From Ramazzottius varieornatus (taxonomy: Eukaryota > Tardigrada > Eutardigrada > Parachela > Ramazzottiidae): DNA of 64,000 bases. A program made the translations under genes and the position numbers. The stretch is taken from assembly GCA_001949185.1 (NCBI GenBank), contig BDGG01000019.1, forward strand, positions 399,231 to 463,230. The letters are read 5' to 3'. Positions 1-13,870 of the stretch are shown here, one piece after another (the first letter of the stretch is position 1; each line of letters begins with the position of its first letter). Under the pieces are notes generated by a model. It worked only from the letters and a program-made list of their open reading frames with translations, was not told the origin of the DNA and did no database searches.

Positions 1-150
1 GGCGAAGAAGGTGAAAACTTGATCTCTGTCACTTGAGGAGTCTTGTTGATATTAGAGTAGTATCAACATTGTGGTCAATACGTAGAAAACCGTCAACACA
101 GCCGGTTGCATCAACAAAAAATATACCAGAGGGTATCTTTAACGTCACAG

Positions 151-2823
151 TCGTTGCGCTGAAGTCTTTTTTGCAATGGTCAAAAGGATAATTATGTGGG
201 CTTTGTCGTTGCTTCTTCTGGGTAACGTCTTGTGGTGGATTGCAGATTTCAAAACGGAACTCGAAATTCACGCAAGGATTGGCTATCGGAACCGCGAGGA
301 CCCGGAAGATGCCTGGAAGGAAATTGACCGGTCGGTGGAGACACGCCAGCTTGATTGCAACATTGAAGAGGTACCTCGAACGCACATGACATCATCAGTC
401 TTTTTATCATTAAGGCTTTCAGGAGCTGCCCAATTTATCGCCGAGCAGGAGCGAATCCTACAGCCCGGTGAGATAGAGGCAGCTTTTTCCTTCAGTTAAA
501 TGAATACAGACCGATGAGACAGATGACCAGATGTAGTAGAGGGGTATTTGGTCTACAGGAATTGTAGATATGAATGACGTCATAGGGCGGCGCCCTTGAC
601 ACCTGCCGCAACAATATGCAAAACATTTGACCCTCATCAGAAAATTCGGGAGCACAACTTTAGCATCGCGGTTTTCGCAGTAATCAGTGATTTTAGCCAG
701 AAAGCTTATCTCATGACAGGGAGAAAAAATCCTCGATCTTTACTTTGAAAATATGGAAGAAAACTCTTTTCCAAACACGGTCTTTCGATGTTTTCAAACC
801 GTTTCTTGTTTGGTCAGTCTATGTCTCATAGAATAGTCTTTCTAGCTGAAACCACACATCACTGCGAATTAGCGATGCAAAATCTATGCTCCTGGTCATT
901 GGTCGAGAAGTCCGAGGCCAAGTATCATATTGGCCGGATCGATCTTGATGCGTTTTCGGAAGAACTCTAAATCGTTTCGCATACAGGTATCCAATGTTAT
1001 CCACTGATTTGTATTAAAACGGCGGAGTCCATACGGCCTGCACGCAGTATTTTGCCATCGTGGACAATATGTTTAAAATATTTTATGACGTGCCCTGCCT
1101 GCTTCGGCAGTCTTATTGTTTCATACAGCAGAAGAGATTCCATTTTTTCCCCGTATCCATCTTAAGTTGCTGTGTATTGTTGCAGAAGCACCAGGACTAC
1201 CTGTACAACTGCTCGCCCATGGCTCTCTACGAACTGGGCGGTGTCCACCACGACTTTTACCTCCTCAACCTCCGCCTACCCGTCACTTACTCCTCCGACG
1301 GTACACCTATCGGCAAGAACGTCAACCTGGGCAAGCTGCTCGACCTGTGGATCATCGAGATCCACCAGAATGGCGGCTACACACGGGTCTTCTGGTCCGT
1401 CAAGACCGTTTTCTTCCCACTGGTCCTGGCCGGCGTCGTGTGGTTCTGGCATCGTATCCAACAGCTGGCTCGGCCACCCAAGCTGATGGAAAAGATGCTC
1501 TTTACGTTGGGTTTAGGGCTGCTGCTGCTGGATACACCCATCGAGTGGTTCTCTCTGGGGTTCAACTTCCCGGCCATGCTGTTGTTGTCGGATATTCGTC
1601 AGGGACTGTTCTATACGATCTTGTTCGCATTTTGGATCATTTTCGCTGGCGAATATCAAATGGTACTCTTGTCTTTCGTGAAAGCTGGGCTAAGCAAATC
1701 ATATAAGTGGCGCATGTTTTCGTTGCCATTAGCTGGCACACTGCGCCACTCAATATAACAATCTTGTGCGTTTTGTTTGCCCAGCTCCTAAGTACTGCAA
1801 CGTTTCTCGAACTAGCTTTTTAACCTTGATCTTTGCAGGACGATGTAGCACGAGGGACCTTGTCGACATACTGGAAGCATCTGTCAGCTGTGGCAGCCTG
1901 CTGTATTTCACTGTTCGTTTTTGATATGTGTGAAAGGTATAAACACATGTAGAAAAACACCGTATTACGAAAAATCCTCATGAGCCGTCATTTGTAGGGG
2001 TGTTCAGCTGACCAATGTATTCTATTCGATATGGTCGACGACAACAGGATCAATCTTAGCTGTAAGGAAGAAGCTGTTTATTTATTTGCAAATCGAGGTG
2101 CGAAACCAGAATACGTTGGAATCGTTTCTTTCGTACTGCAGAAAGGGTTCCTGATCACTGCAATGTGCTGTGCGTGCATCTATTTCTTCTTCCTCACGTA
2201 CATGGTCATAATTGCTGTAAGGAACATGTGGGATAAGCGAAAGAAGCTGGACAAATTTCAGGAGAAAACCAGGAAGCGGTACCAGGTTTGTCATTCCGCG
2301 AAACAACCGATTTACGCAGGACCCTGATACTTCTTTAACTCGTGGATCGGTTGCAGGTCATCATTTTCCGGTTTCAATTCTTGTTGCTGATGACACTGCT
2401 TTGCGCTGCCTTCACAATCATCGCTTTCATCATTGCTCAAGTAAGTCCATTCTCGGTCTTGCACGTTTCTGGTAAACAAACCAGGTTCGCGATTGTGTTG
2501 TCTGAAGGTCGGAGAAAGCAGCATAAAGTGGGGCGACGAAGATCGCGCAGGCTTGGAGTACACCAGCGCCGTCAACGTCGGCGTCTTCGCCATGTGGAAC
2601 CTCTACGTTACTGCGCTACTCGTCCTGTATTCTCCCAGCTCCAAACATGAATCTCGTAAGTCGCACTTCCCGTATTCTCTTCCTACTGAAACCGTCACGT
2701 TATTTCGTTTCAGTCATCAATGACGAGCAGTCAGAAGACGTCGCCATGAGCCGTCTGGACCTGCATGCCACAACGACCACGTCCGAAGTGACGGAATTCC
2801 TCCAGAAAGTGGCGGAAGACTGA
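151..2823 (+). CDS. wls: Wntless (Wls/Evi/GPR177), 5' truncated by window edge
   Basis: Wls is the multipass cargo receptor that escorts lipid-modified Wnt proteins from ER and Golgi to the cell surface. Exons by homology and phase: 151 or 176-370, 1186-1662, 1839-1936, 1998-2061, 2142-2285, 2357-2440, 2508-2655, 2714-2823 (TGA). Every junction is GT-AG and keeps the frame. Family blocks read in order are [11 protein letters not shown]-like [113 protein letters not shown]. The lumenal domain start lies before the window. The first exon may begin at 151 after CACAG, but a frame one base away reads further Wls-like sequence up to the AAAA at 182-185, so a lost base there is possible. The gene ends 236 bp from the end of the convergent ovo gene. 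Identity is secure; the 5' edge is not. Confidence 0.93.
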
Positions 2824-3059
2824 AGAACAAATAGGCATTGTTAGTACCTATGTAGTACTGTGGTCTGAGATCGTTGTTTCGACACTTTACGTTTTATCCA
2901 TGACACCTTTTTGTTTTAAATGTTGGTTGTTATGTTTTGGGTTGCTCGATCGTTTTCTCGGGTTTGATACATTTTACTATTTCAGCATGCTTATGTATAA
3001 GACATATTGGCTCTCAAATTTCATTGCACGGACTCGACCGTAATATTCTGAGTAATATT

Positions 3060-4218
<1,159 letters not shown>

Positions 4219-5746
4219 CTGGACAAAATCGAAGCGGAGAAAGCTAGACAAATGCTTACGTCGAGTTAAGGGGTTTGAATGGACGCGGGAAAATGCCTTT
4301 GAATTAGTACAGTAGATGATCGAAGTTTGTAAATGGGAGACGGTGAAATCATTGAAGCTAAACGGAACCGGCTGATGAGACCGTTAAGGTGTTGAAGTGT
4401 CCGTTGGGGAGCCGTAATGGCGTCTGGCGTTCAGCTTGGCTTGCGCTGCTCAAAGACCTTGAACAAGGAGGAGGTACCGCGAGCGCTTCGAATACTTCTG
4501 CTAGACCGTTACGGGAACGACCCAGCATGAAATCCAGACATTTTGAATCCATACTCTATATGAGTATGATCCTCTAAATTAAGACGTCGAGAAAGCACAC
4601 AGCCATGAACTTCCTCAGTGAGACCTGGGTAAATTTTGGTGTCAAAGAGCAGTTACAGCTACGAGTAATACAATGTCAAAAACAAGCGTCCCTGCCGGTG
4701 ATCACGTGGCTTAGCTCTTGCTCCCATTAATTGGTGTATTGGCGTCATGTGCCCACCGGCAGGGAAGCATTTTGTCATGGTATTATTACAACGTTGAAAA
4801 TTCGTTAATTCTTTCATTCTTGATGATTATCTTCGTACAGTGGATAAAGTCAGAAAAAATCTGGCGAGTGTGGTATTATTTTGATGGCGGTATATTACGT
4901 TCAAATTAGCGAAAACGGACGAAGAAGCTGTAAAAGTTTTATAGGCGTATACGAGCGTTCGTTTCACTGATGGTGCCGGTAACAAAGCACCTGGTTTAAC
5001 ACCCTGGTTACCACCGTACTCATTGTGAGTACAATACGACACTTTTTCGCTCCCCACCATCTCCATTTTCCCCGGTTTGAATCAAACTTTTTTTCTTTGC
5101 CTGGTCTTCGGTATTATCACCGAAACGCAGCTGATGACCACTGGTCAGTACAACTTCCGCAGGCTGGAAAAAATCCTTACGATTTCGGGCAGTTTCGGGG
5201 GTATTTTAGGTTTCATGTCTTTGCTCGAGATACACACCAACCATCTGTTTAAAAAAATTTGAAACACTGAGGAGAGCTTCCTCTACCGATACTAGGCCTG
5301 GGACAAACTTGGTGTCATCGGTGCGTCCAGAAAATAATCAAAACGGTCAGGGCTACTTTTCCCAAGATCGCCTTTACGGCCTGCCAATGTCCACAATTTC
5401 GAAATTCTCAAAGTTGTCTATTGGTTAATTTGGGTTACGCCTTCCATCATCCTCCAGTTAAAGTTCTGTGCTCAAAGTGAATACGCTGGTAATCTGCCGA
5501 CACAAAAAGCTTGGTATTCAGGGTGTTAAGGTAGTGGTTTTCTGCACCTCGCGTTCTTGTGGCCCTGCATTGCCGGTTTTTTTATGGAGTCGTCAATGAT
5601 GTGAAGTGGGAAAAGTGGCAGCCATTGTCTGGTGTTTTGCATCATCTTGAAGCAGTAAGGCCCGTGTGTGGGCACGAACATGAAAAAACGTACACGGAGC
5701 AGCCCCAAGTTGAAGGTCGTAAACGTAAGGAGCATGTGCAATTACG

Positions 5747-5793
5747 GAAATCTCTTACTCAACGCGTGTTGTCACAGAAATCTCTTACTCAAC
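5747..5793 (+). repeat. Two-copy direct repeat
   Basis: The 17-mer GAAATCTCTTACTCAAC occurs at 5747-5763 and again at 5777-5793, a 30-bp period. There is no sign of more units on either side. Confidence 0.7.
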
Positions 5794-5915
5794 AGAGCGA
5801 CATAACGGGGGGAAAAAAGACTTTTAGGTCCCACTAGCCTTACTTCGCTGTTCTACCAAGTGTTCGTTTGCTACGAACTCAGTATAGGGATAAATTGCTC
5901 AGTACCCAAGTATAG

Positions 5916-6122
5916 GTACACGCACGACGAGAGTTTATGGGGCCAGTAAAAATTATGGGACCAGGCGGAAAAGACGGCAAAATGGAAATTCGAACGTAGA
6001 AAATTGTCCAAAAGTGCATTACCATGAATCGGTCACGTAAGTACGTGCTTCCGTACCGCTGCAGCGAAAAGGCCTGATCGCATAATTTTTACTGGCCCCA
6101 AAATTTCCCGTCATGCGTGTAC
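5916..6122. mobile_element. MITE-like element with GTACACGC termini (207 bp)
   Basis: The left end (GTACACGCACGACGAG, then GGGGCCAGTAAAAATTATG) is matched in inverted orientation by the right end (CATAATTTTTACTGGCCCC, then GCGTGTAC). The imperfect arms are about 50 bp with only about 100 bp between them and no coding capacity, as expected of a non-autonomous DNA element. The same terminal sequence bounds the element at 61366-62138. I could not identify an unambiguous target-site duplication. Confidence 0.75.
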
Positions 6123-7492
6123 TTATTTTCGTCCTTGTTATTTATAGCCGATCAGCGTACAGCAGTTCTGTCCCTTTCGTTCCGCCGTTGCCTCTGTTGT
6201 GGTCCTATCAAGTCAGCGTTGTACGATGGCGTACGTTTCTGTGCCAGCAAGCACGGAGCACAGACAACCCGGCCAACAATTTGGGGAAGTTGCACTGAGA
6301 GAAACGCGCGGCTGAGCTTGCCAGGCTGCTGTGTGAGTCAGGAGTTTGCGGCAGTATGGAAAGCTCTTCCGGGCACCAGTCCAAACATTGCGAGCATGCA
6401 TCAGTCATTGCGATCAAACGATTTGTTACGAGCTCTTCTACGTCACCCTACACAGCCATCAGGCGTGCTAAATCGTCTCGATTTGAACAGCCAGTCAAAA
6501 ACTGAGCCTAAAACAAGCGCCTATACTGTTAGTACATGTAGGACGAACTTATAGCTCGTAGGCGCCAACGCGCCATCTGTGTGTTCGAGCGGAAAAGTCA
6601 TTTTTACGCAACAAAGACCTCACCAGGATAAAGGAACAGATACGTAGCCGCGTGTTATACGACACAACATGACCTTCAGGAAGCGTGCTCGGTTCATGAG
6701 GCAGGTACTGCGTATGCATGAGCAGTTATCCCTGAATCTTGCTGTGGATCTTCGGGTCAACGTACCCTTTCTCAACATGTTACATGTATTTCCGTAACCC
6801 TCGAGCCATCTGATTGACTGAGACCGTGATTCAATCCTGTTTGATAAGAATTTGACGGTCATCTCGTGATACCGACGTCAAAGGTTCAACGAACTTTGAA
6901 GAACCCGATTACGTCGACCTTTGCTGGACTTCCTCCAGCTCGACCTTGACATACTTTGCGCCATTGATAATCCATATGTCTCTTGCGTCAACATTAGAAC
7001 TCGGATTACAATTATGAAGAAGCTGTTGATGTTGTGGAGTTTATTACGTAAAGGCCGTGCTGATAGAATTTTATACAACAGAAACTTAAGCAACCGGGTG
7101 CGCATCTCACAACTGATAACAATGAAGTGAAACAATAAAATTCGCAACAGGTTAGCCGAAGCATGAAATTTACAAGTTTAACAAATAAACAATTTCCAAA
7201 CTTTCCAAACGGTAAAACTCAACCAAGTTAAAAATCAAAACGGAAGCAAAAATCCGCAGTTATCCTGAAAGTGTTATAAGCATGGCTCTCCTTCGTGTCC
7301 CTTTCCAGCTAACTAATATCTTCTGCACCCATAAACCTTCAGTCAGCAAGCATATGTAAAGCAAGCAATCAGCAGACACTCTCCCCGTATTTCCTTCCGT
7401 CTGTTCATCCGCAATCCGCCCATCTTTATAACATAGTGTGTGCGCCACTTGATCCGACAGCTTCTCTTCCTGACTGTTAACGTGGAGAAATA

Positions 7493-8875
7493 TTACCGTC
7501 GGCTCTTCGACTTTCGGGACTTTTTCGCAGGAGGCTGAGTAACTCCTTCAGGTTGCTTCATCATGACTTTGAGGTTGGCCACTTCCGAAGCCAGACGCTG
7601 GAGTTCTCCGCGAAGGTGGACGTTCTCATGTTCCAAGACGCCCTCTTGAGGAAGCTTCCTCTTTCGACTGGTCAGCGCATCGCGACTATCCTCACACTCG
7701 ACATCCACCGCCGAATCTGAACCACTGTATCCCGACCCGATATCGACATCATCTTCTTCTGGGCTGGAGACTTCCGCGCTGCTGCTGGAACCCGAGGACT
7801 TGCCCAGCGGCGGACTGCAACTGGGTTCGACACGGCTCTTGTGGCGCAGCTTCAACGGTAAATGATTGTTGACTTTGGAGTCGGCCGAAGCTTTGTCCGG
7901 ACGTTTGCTGGATGAAGCAAAGACTTCGGCGTCTTCTTCGCGCGGTAGGTGCGGATAACCATTAAAGTGGCTATTGGCAAGTTTCAGCAGCGAACTGACG
8001 GCGGCGATGGAAGGGCTGATGGCTCCACCGTTCTCGTGCGTATCGCTCAGCGGACTGTCACGGCTCGCACTGGATAATGATCGGGGATGTGGCGATACAG
8101 ACTGGCATGTCATACGATTGTAATGGGGGACCATGTTGGCCGGGATATACATGTGTTGGTTGGGCATGAGAATTCTACCTTGCATGCCCGGGTGTGCGCC
8201 AAGTAAAGCGGGATGCATGGGGTGCATCATCATTGGGCCGCGCGGCTGCATATTGGGGCTGACAAAGTGAGGGGCCATCTGCAGTGGGGCGGGCTGAGCA
8301 CTCGATGACGTCACTGCAGGTCGTAATAGCGGCTGTTGATGGGGGCCTTGGCTGTGTGGGTGGAGCATGTTGCTGAATGGCGACGACGAAGCCGAGTGCT
8401 GGCCACCGAGAGGCGGGCTGTGCGAGGGCAGTCCAGCGGGATTGACCAGTGGGGGAGCGTCCTTGGGCATGCCGCACTTGTCACGGATGGCGTTGAGCTC
8501 GGCTTTCAGCCATTGGTTCTCATTGGACAGCTCCAGAACCCGCGTCTCCAGGACCATGTCGTTCATGCGCCGCTTCTCGCGGGAACGCTTGGCGGCCTCG
8601 TTGTTGCGACGGCGGCGATCCCAGTACGACTCGTCTTTGCGCGTGTCGGGCGTGAACTCGCGCTCCTTACGCTGGGGAATGATGGTGCTGCCGCCGCGTC
8701 GGTCACAGTCGGCCAGGGAGGAAGGATGGGCGAAATTTTCGTGGTCGTGGTCGTGGTCGTGGTCGTGCGGCGGCGGCGAGCCGCACATCGAGTCGGACAT
8801 TTCTGAAGAGGGAGGATGGGAAAAGTCGGAGGCTTGTGAAGGCGTCAGGCTCATCTGTGTCTCAAAGAGGACCAT
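7493..8875 (-). CDS. vri: Vrille/NFIL3-family bZIP transcription factor
   Basis: A single uninterrupted coding exon gives 460 aa. The bZIP lies near residues 75-135: it starts YWDRRRRNNEAAKRSREKRR and continues MNDMVLETRVLELSNENQWL, the vrille/NFIL3 signature with the NNEAAKRSR basic region. Vrille represses Clock in the insect circadian loop and also acts in development; that role here is inferred. The start is the ATG at 8875, two bases after a good acceptor (TTTTGACAG), so a 5' UTR intron is likely. An HDHDHDHDH run near residue 40 is encoded by a GTGGTC repeat. The middle is rich in Pro, Ser and His. The C-terminus carries a second, short coiled-coil-like segment (ENVHLRGELQRLASEVANL) followed by a very basic tail (KKSRKSKSRR), which I do not recognise from the family. 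Confidence 0.9.
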   Translation of the reverse strand: MVLFETQMSLTPSQASDFSHPPSSEMSDSMCGSPPPHDHDHDHDHENFAHPSSLADCDRRGGSTIIPQRKEREFTPDTRKDESYWDRRRRNNEAAKRSREKRRMNDMVLETRVLELSNENQWLKAELNAIRDKCGMPKDAPPLVNPAGLPSHSPPLGGQHSASSSPFSNMLHPHSQGPHQQPLLRPAVTSSSAQPAPLQMAPHFVSPNMQPRGPMMMHPMHPALLGAHPGMQGRILMPNQHMYIPANMVPHYNRMTCQSVSPHPRSLSSASRDSPLSDTHENGGAISPSIAAVSSLLKLANSHFNGYPHLPREEDAEVFASSSKRPDKASADSKVNNHLPLKLRHKSRVEPSCSPPLGKSSGSSSSAEVSSPEEDDVDIGSGYSGSDSAVDVECEDSRDALTSRKRKLPQEGVLEHENVHLRGELQRLASEVANLKVMMKQPEGVTQPPAKKSRKSKSRR

Positions 8876-11360
8876 GTCTGTCAAAAGAGGAAAAAGAAGC
8901 GTTAGCTCGGCTTATCATACTGCCTTCATTATTACTGATGAATGCACGGCCTTCGTTACATCCAGAAATGCAATCGAGGGAAATACCGCAAATGCACAGA
9001 AGGGATTCTTCCCTCGAGAGAAAAGATATAGAGAGCAGATCCGTTCCTTTAATGATCTTCTAAAATTACACGTCTAGACTGTCCGTATAAGCGGAAAAGT
9101 AAAGGTGTGTACGCCACTGAAACTTGGCAAATAGCCTATAATGACAGTGTGTTACAGTACAGCGCGGCTTCCTGGATTTGATCAAGTTGTACGGCAGTGA
9201 GGAAGAGCGAGGTATGCAAGAAGGAGTGAGGATGGGCTGATGTCGGCGGGAAGAACCGCACGAGACAGCTGCCTGCTGTGCTGTGTTTCAATTACGTCCA
9301 AGACGGCAACTGTCAAGGCTTCGAGCGGAAGCCGGTTTTGCGGTACATCTCGACTCTAGAGGAAGGGATGGTGTTATGCACGCACAGCGAAAGTCGATAA
9401 AGAGCGATCGATCGGTACGTTATGCCAAGTGCTTTTTTGCCAGTTATTTTTCATGATCGGTCATTGCCCCAACGGCGATATACACTTCAGATTCAACACG
9501 TCAGGAGATTCAGCCGTGGATATTACACTGACTTCCTCATCCCCAGGTCTTTCAACTTGCAGCTAAGGTGCTGCATAGTGCTGCAGAGAACTTTCCGTAG
9601 AAAACTACGCAGTCCTTGTTCTCCTTCGCTGTGCTTGGCATGCGCTGGTCATTGTCAACGAAATGTCCGACTTCTGTATGATATATAATTCTCATGAATA
9701 AAATTGATAAAACAATGATGGAAAAAAACCTGTATACTTTAACAGGTTTTTGTTCTTCACCGTAACGTATTGAAGAAGAGCGATACAGAGCTGCCTGTCG
9801 ATTATTCTAGCTTAACCAAAACCTATGCTGCGAACGTACGCAGCGACTTGTCGCTTGACGCTACTGCGCGCCAGTTCAACGAGAATCGTGATCTGCGCTG
9901 CGCAAACAGCCCAAACAGCTTCCTTCGACAGTGGGATCTGCTGCCAAGGACAATGAACTCCATCTTGCCCTGTAGCCAAGTCAGCTACTGTAGATACAGT
10001 CAACAACAGCAAAGAGGAAGCGTAGTACGTGCCACATAAACCATACATTATACACTGCAACTTCCGGCACGCCCTTCCCACCGACCCTGGTTGAAATCAA
10101 GGCTTCAATGAAAGACAATCAAATTAACGAAAAAGACAAAAGCCCACTTTTCTACTGTTCTTTCAGACATCCTTCCTCACATGCTGTCGCATGAGACTTT
10201 ACCTGCTTTCGCGAGAATATGCTAAACTGTGGTCCATTCTCAGTATTCCGATGGCAGGATAACACAGTAAAGTAGTCGATGCCGAATAAAAGTACAAAGT
10301 TGGGCGAGGAAGTGGGCAATAACTGATAGTGGACAGACAGTAGGTCGCGATTTACGCCATAACATGCTCTAAATTCCTCTGGCCGGTACACTGAGCTTTC
10401 TTTCCTTTCCTACTGGTAGTACAGCCCTCAATGAATCGTCTTCGCTTTCCTTCACCTCGATTACCGACTTTAGCAGCTTCGACGTACATGTGCATGTCAA
10501 AATCCATTGGCTAATACGTTACATCCTCACTGAATAACAAGTCAAATGATAACGTCATCATCGCCTGAACTGACCACCAGCTAACTTAGGAGGAGCCAGT
10601 ATTACGTCGCCTGTATCGCTATGCGCCACTATGCTCTCCAGCGAAGTAACCGAAGGAGGAAGAAGGCCTTGGCAATCAGCAAGTAGCCCTACAACTTTCA
10701 ACCGATTATCCAACCCGATAGATCGACATGTTATGCTGGAGAATCGACCATCGTCTTTGGTGGACTATAATATTTGGGTCAGGCCAGTTCATTGCCCGCC
10801 GTAGTAGTGGATCAACGTTAGTTACTACCCACTGTCAAATACGCATGATGGACACATTATGTAGTTGATGTGGCTTTTCCTGCCAAGTGCCAGTCCATAG
10901 GGACCAGGGTCTTTTTCGACTTACAGTACAGTAGAGGGCTGACAAAATTAAGGGGCGGATGTGGCGCACGAGGACTACACCGCATCCTTTCAACCAAAAC
11001 ACTCGACTTATCCCTACTGATCCCTCCTGTAAGTTGCTCGAGAGGGACAAGTGTACGACCAGCAACTCCCGGCATAACAGCCTACGCAGTTTTTTAATAT
11101 GATCATATTCTGGACCATCGGTCAGAGGCCAGTCAGAAACATCGTGCAGCATACACTGTAGCAAAAAAGTCAAATCCAGGGCTGGGACTGGTTGAGACGT
11201 CCTGCTAAATGAAATTTGATTAAATAAAAAAAAATAAATACCCACCCGATTACATGCCCATGTTTAGAAAGTTAAGAGATTCTCCCCAATTTTTGTTTAT
11301 GAGCAAACAAAAGTCTGTTGGCCAGGGAGTATGTGGGACGTCGGTGGATGATTTCATGCA

Positions 11361-11433
11361 GATCGTTTACCCAAGTGGCGCACACTTACAGCCAATAAAA
11401 ATGGAAATGTGCGCCGCTTGAGTTGACGGTCGT
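11361..11433. repeat. GTGGCGCAC hairpin, single unit (first copy in window)
   Basis: The unit begins GATCGTTTACCCAAGTGGCG and its partner arm reads GTGCGCCGCTTGAG, with CAGCCAATAAAAATG between them. It is intergenic and is the leftmost member of the family described under the findings. Confidence 0.8.
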
Positions 11434-13751
11434 GGGTCAAGTCATTTGTCGACGTCCCGTGTATACTCGGCTGGTTTGGTGGTAAGAGAATGAAATGGGG
11501 GAAATTGGTGGGTGTGAAAGTTGGCATAACATGTTACGCGTCAGTATGTAACGCGCAGTGACGATTACCGGTGGCGCGCCTCACGCCACTCGATGGCCGC
11601 CAAATGGTCAACATGTTATTGTATGGTCAAGCCGTCGTGCCCACGTAATGCTCAGGCCGGTGAAGGGTGAAGTACGCCGTCATTCACTGCGCCTAACTTG
11701 AGCTTCCGACTCTTTCCTCGAATGAGACCGTGTCCCACTTTACAAAAGCTGCAAAACATTTCGCCGGATATTATACAGTAGAGCCTGTTATGTCGATGCA
11801 TCTTCCGGGTAAAGTACGGCATAATAAGCCCTCGCGTTACGTGAACAATCTAGAGGCCGACACTGAATCCCTTCCTCGACACACTCTTTTGACGCCGCTA
11901 AATTATGCATATGGTAGTCATGAAAAGCAAGATCCATGCGTTGCCCTTTTCCAATCGTGCATATAAGCAGCGGCCCCCGAATTCCACGTAACGTGCCCAA
12001 CGAACTGAAAGGGGTGATCCTCTTGATTATGCAGAAGACATAACAGGGTCGCGTCGTTTGAGACAAACGTCAAGTAACTTGCTTTACGACCTTGAAATGG
12101 CGCTAACCCTCGTTTCATAACTGGCGCATATGCTTCCCCTGTGTTGGGCACACAATCATCGTCCTAAATCTGATGCCAATTCCTCTTCCATTACGTATAC
12201 CACCTATTGTTCCAGCATCGAATTCCAAAGCGATGTTAAATAGGTCTTCCTGTAGTATCTCCCGGTGACAATATTTACTTGAAATATGCAGGGCTGATTG
12301 TTATAGATTGATACGCATGTGGCTTGCGAGTCGTTACATCATAGTTTCCGGAAGGGAAAGTAACGAATTTGACGTTGCAGGGCTCTCCACTCGGTCCGTC
12401 GATCATAGCCGGCACTTTGCACCGTAATCTTTTGCAGCGCCCACACATATTAGGCGGAATGCAGCGAACAGCACCACACTAGCGCAATATTGCGCGAAAG
12501 TCGGTGGGTATGCAGGACAGAGTTATTCAACATTTCGGCATGCAACTCTCTCTCTTTCATGGCTTTGTACCAAGGCCACTGTAGACTGTAGAGATTGTAG
12601 GGTGTAGGTGTAGCCAGGAAGGCTCAACGACAAGGTTCAGGCGAGTTCAAACGTTGGCATGGCAACTGCAGCTACGACTGTGCTTGCTCAACTAATGGCC
12701 ACTGCTGTTTCCGCATAGATTTCCGCTGACAAGCCCACCGTTGCATGATTTGCCTCGTAGCGGCAGAAAACAAAACCTGTCCCACCTGCACACTCTCTCC
12801 TTTCTATCCTACTCGAAAATGGCCAAAAATATTTTCCGTGTGATCCTTGTGGTTAATTATCACAGCCAAGCTGTCATCAGCCGAGGCTTGTTGATATACG
12901 CGAGGTACGTCTTGGCAGTCTTCGCTGACGCAATCACGAGTGAAAGGTGCATGAACTAATCACAATCATCATGAATTATGACTATAGCTGCGCATCTACC
13001 TGCCTTTCTCCTATAATCGTCCCTCCGACTTTTTCCCGCCTTTGGCCATGCTAAATCAGATATAGTGAGGGAACCCTATATGTCTGTGTTTTGGCGGGCA
13101 AATTATGACCTTCAGGCACCCTACCAAGCTTTGACATTGAAACAACCTCTATTGTCCTATTCTCCATATCGGACTATTTGCCCAACTGCTAGGTGGATAT
13201 GTTCCCCTTATTGCGGCTGAGGGAGGATGGTACACAATGGTTGGCCCATTTTTGAGCACGCAATAATAATCAAGGCATGTTGGGCAGCTGAGTAATCTGC
13301 CATTTAGAAAAGGGACTCGTGAAAGAGGCAGCTTCCGTAGCGCCCTAATTTCTCCTGTTGCCCTGTCATTTGCCGAGTGGAGAATGTCAGGATAGGTTGC
13401 GGCAAACGTAGAAATGGGTCAACGTTGTGGGAGCGGGATTCAGCTATGCAATGTGTCGTCACCTGGCCGGTTCGGAACAGATAAACACCCGATAACCACC
13501 CCCGCTATTGCGTCATTAAAAGCCGGATGCGCTACATACAGTACATCCAGCCGTAATCTTGGACCACTCCATCGCACCAAAATATGCGAATGTACCAAAA
13601 CGGTAATCAGCCTGTGGATCTGCGCGAAAAAATATGAAGCCATCGTAGACTCTTCCTGGCTTAGCCAGATACTTTTCGCCTAAGTTAGCTGTTCGCCTCT
13701 CGGCAAAGCGGATCGTTCTTGGAAACTATACTGATGAAGTACGGCGCAGAA

Positions 13752-13870
13752 AATGCATCCCTACTAGTGCAGATTTTTGATGGCTTCATTGAAGTTGTAA
13801 GTTACAGGCATGCTTTGTAGTCTTGTGGACACAACTGCTAGTGGAGAATTTGCACTAGTAGGGATGCATT
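13752..13870. mobile_element. Short element with perfect 20-bp inverted termini
   Basis: AATGCATCCCTACTAGTGCA at 13752-13771 is the exact reverse complement of 13851-13870. The 119-bp unit has no coding capacity. A MITE or its excision remnant is the simplest reading; I saw no second copy in the window. Confidence 0.7.

Larger units (their letters stand above)
4255..7492. other. Intergenic stretch between ovo 5' end and vrille-like 3' end
   Basis: I see no coding sequence I can support in these 3.2 kb; the open frames are short, lack homology and have no consistent splice partners. It holds the inverted-repeat element at 5916-6122 and a short direct repeat at 5747-5793. Because ovo and the bZIP gene are both on the minus strand, this is the promoter side of ovo and the 3' side of the bZIP gene. 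Confidence 0.6.

Noticed and set aside
8367-9077. 236-codon plus-strand frame
   Set aside because: It is the antisense shadow of the bZIP coding region and its repeats (HD run read as VVVVVV or WSWSW).
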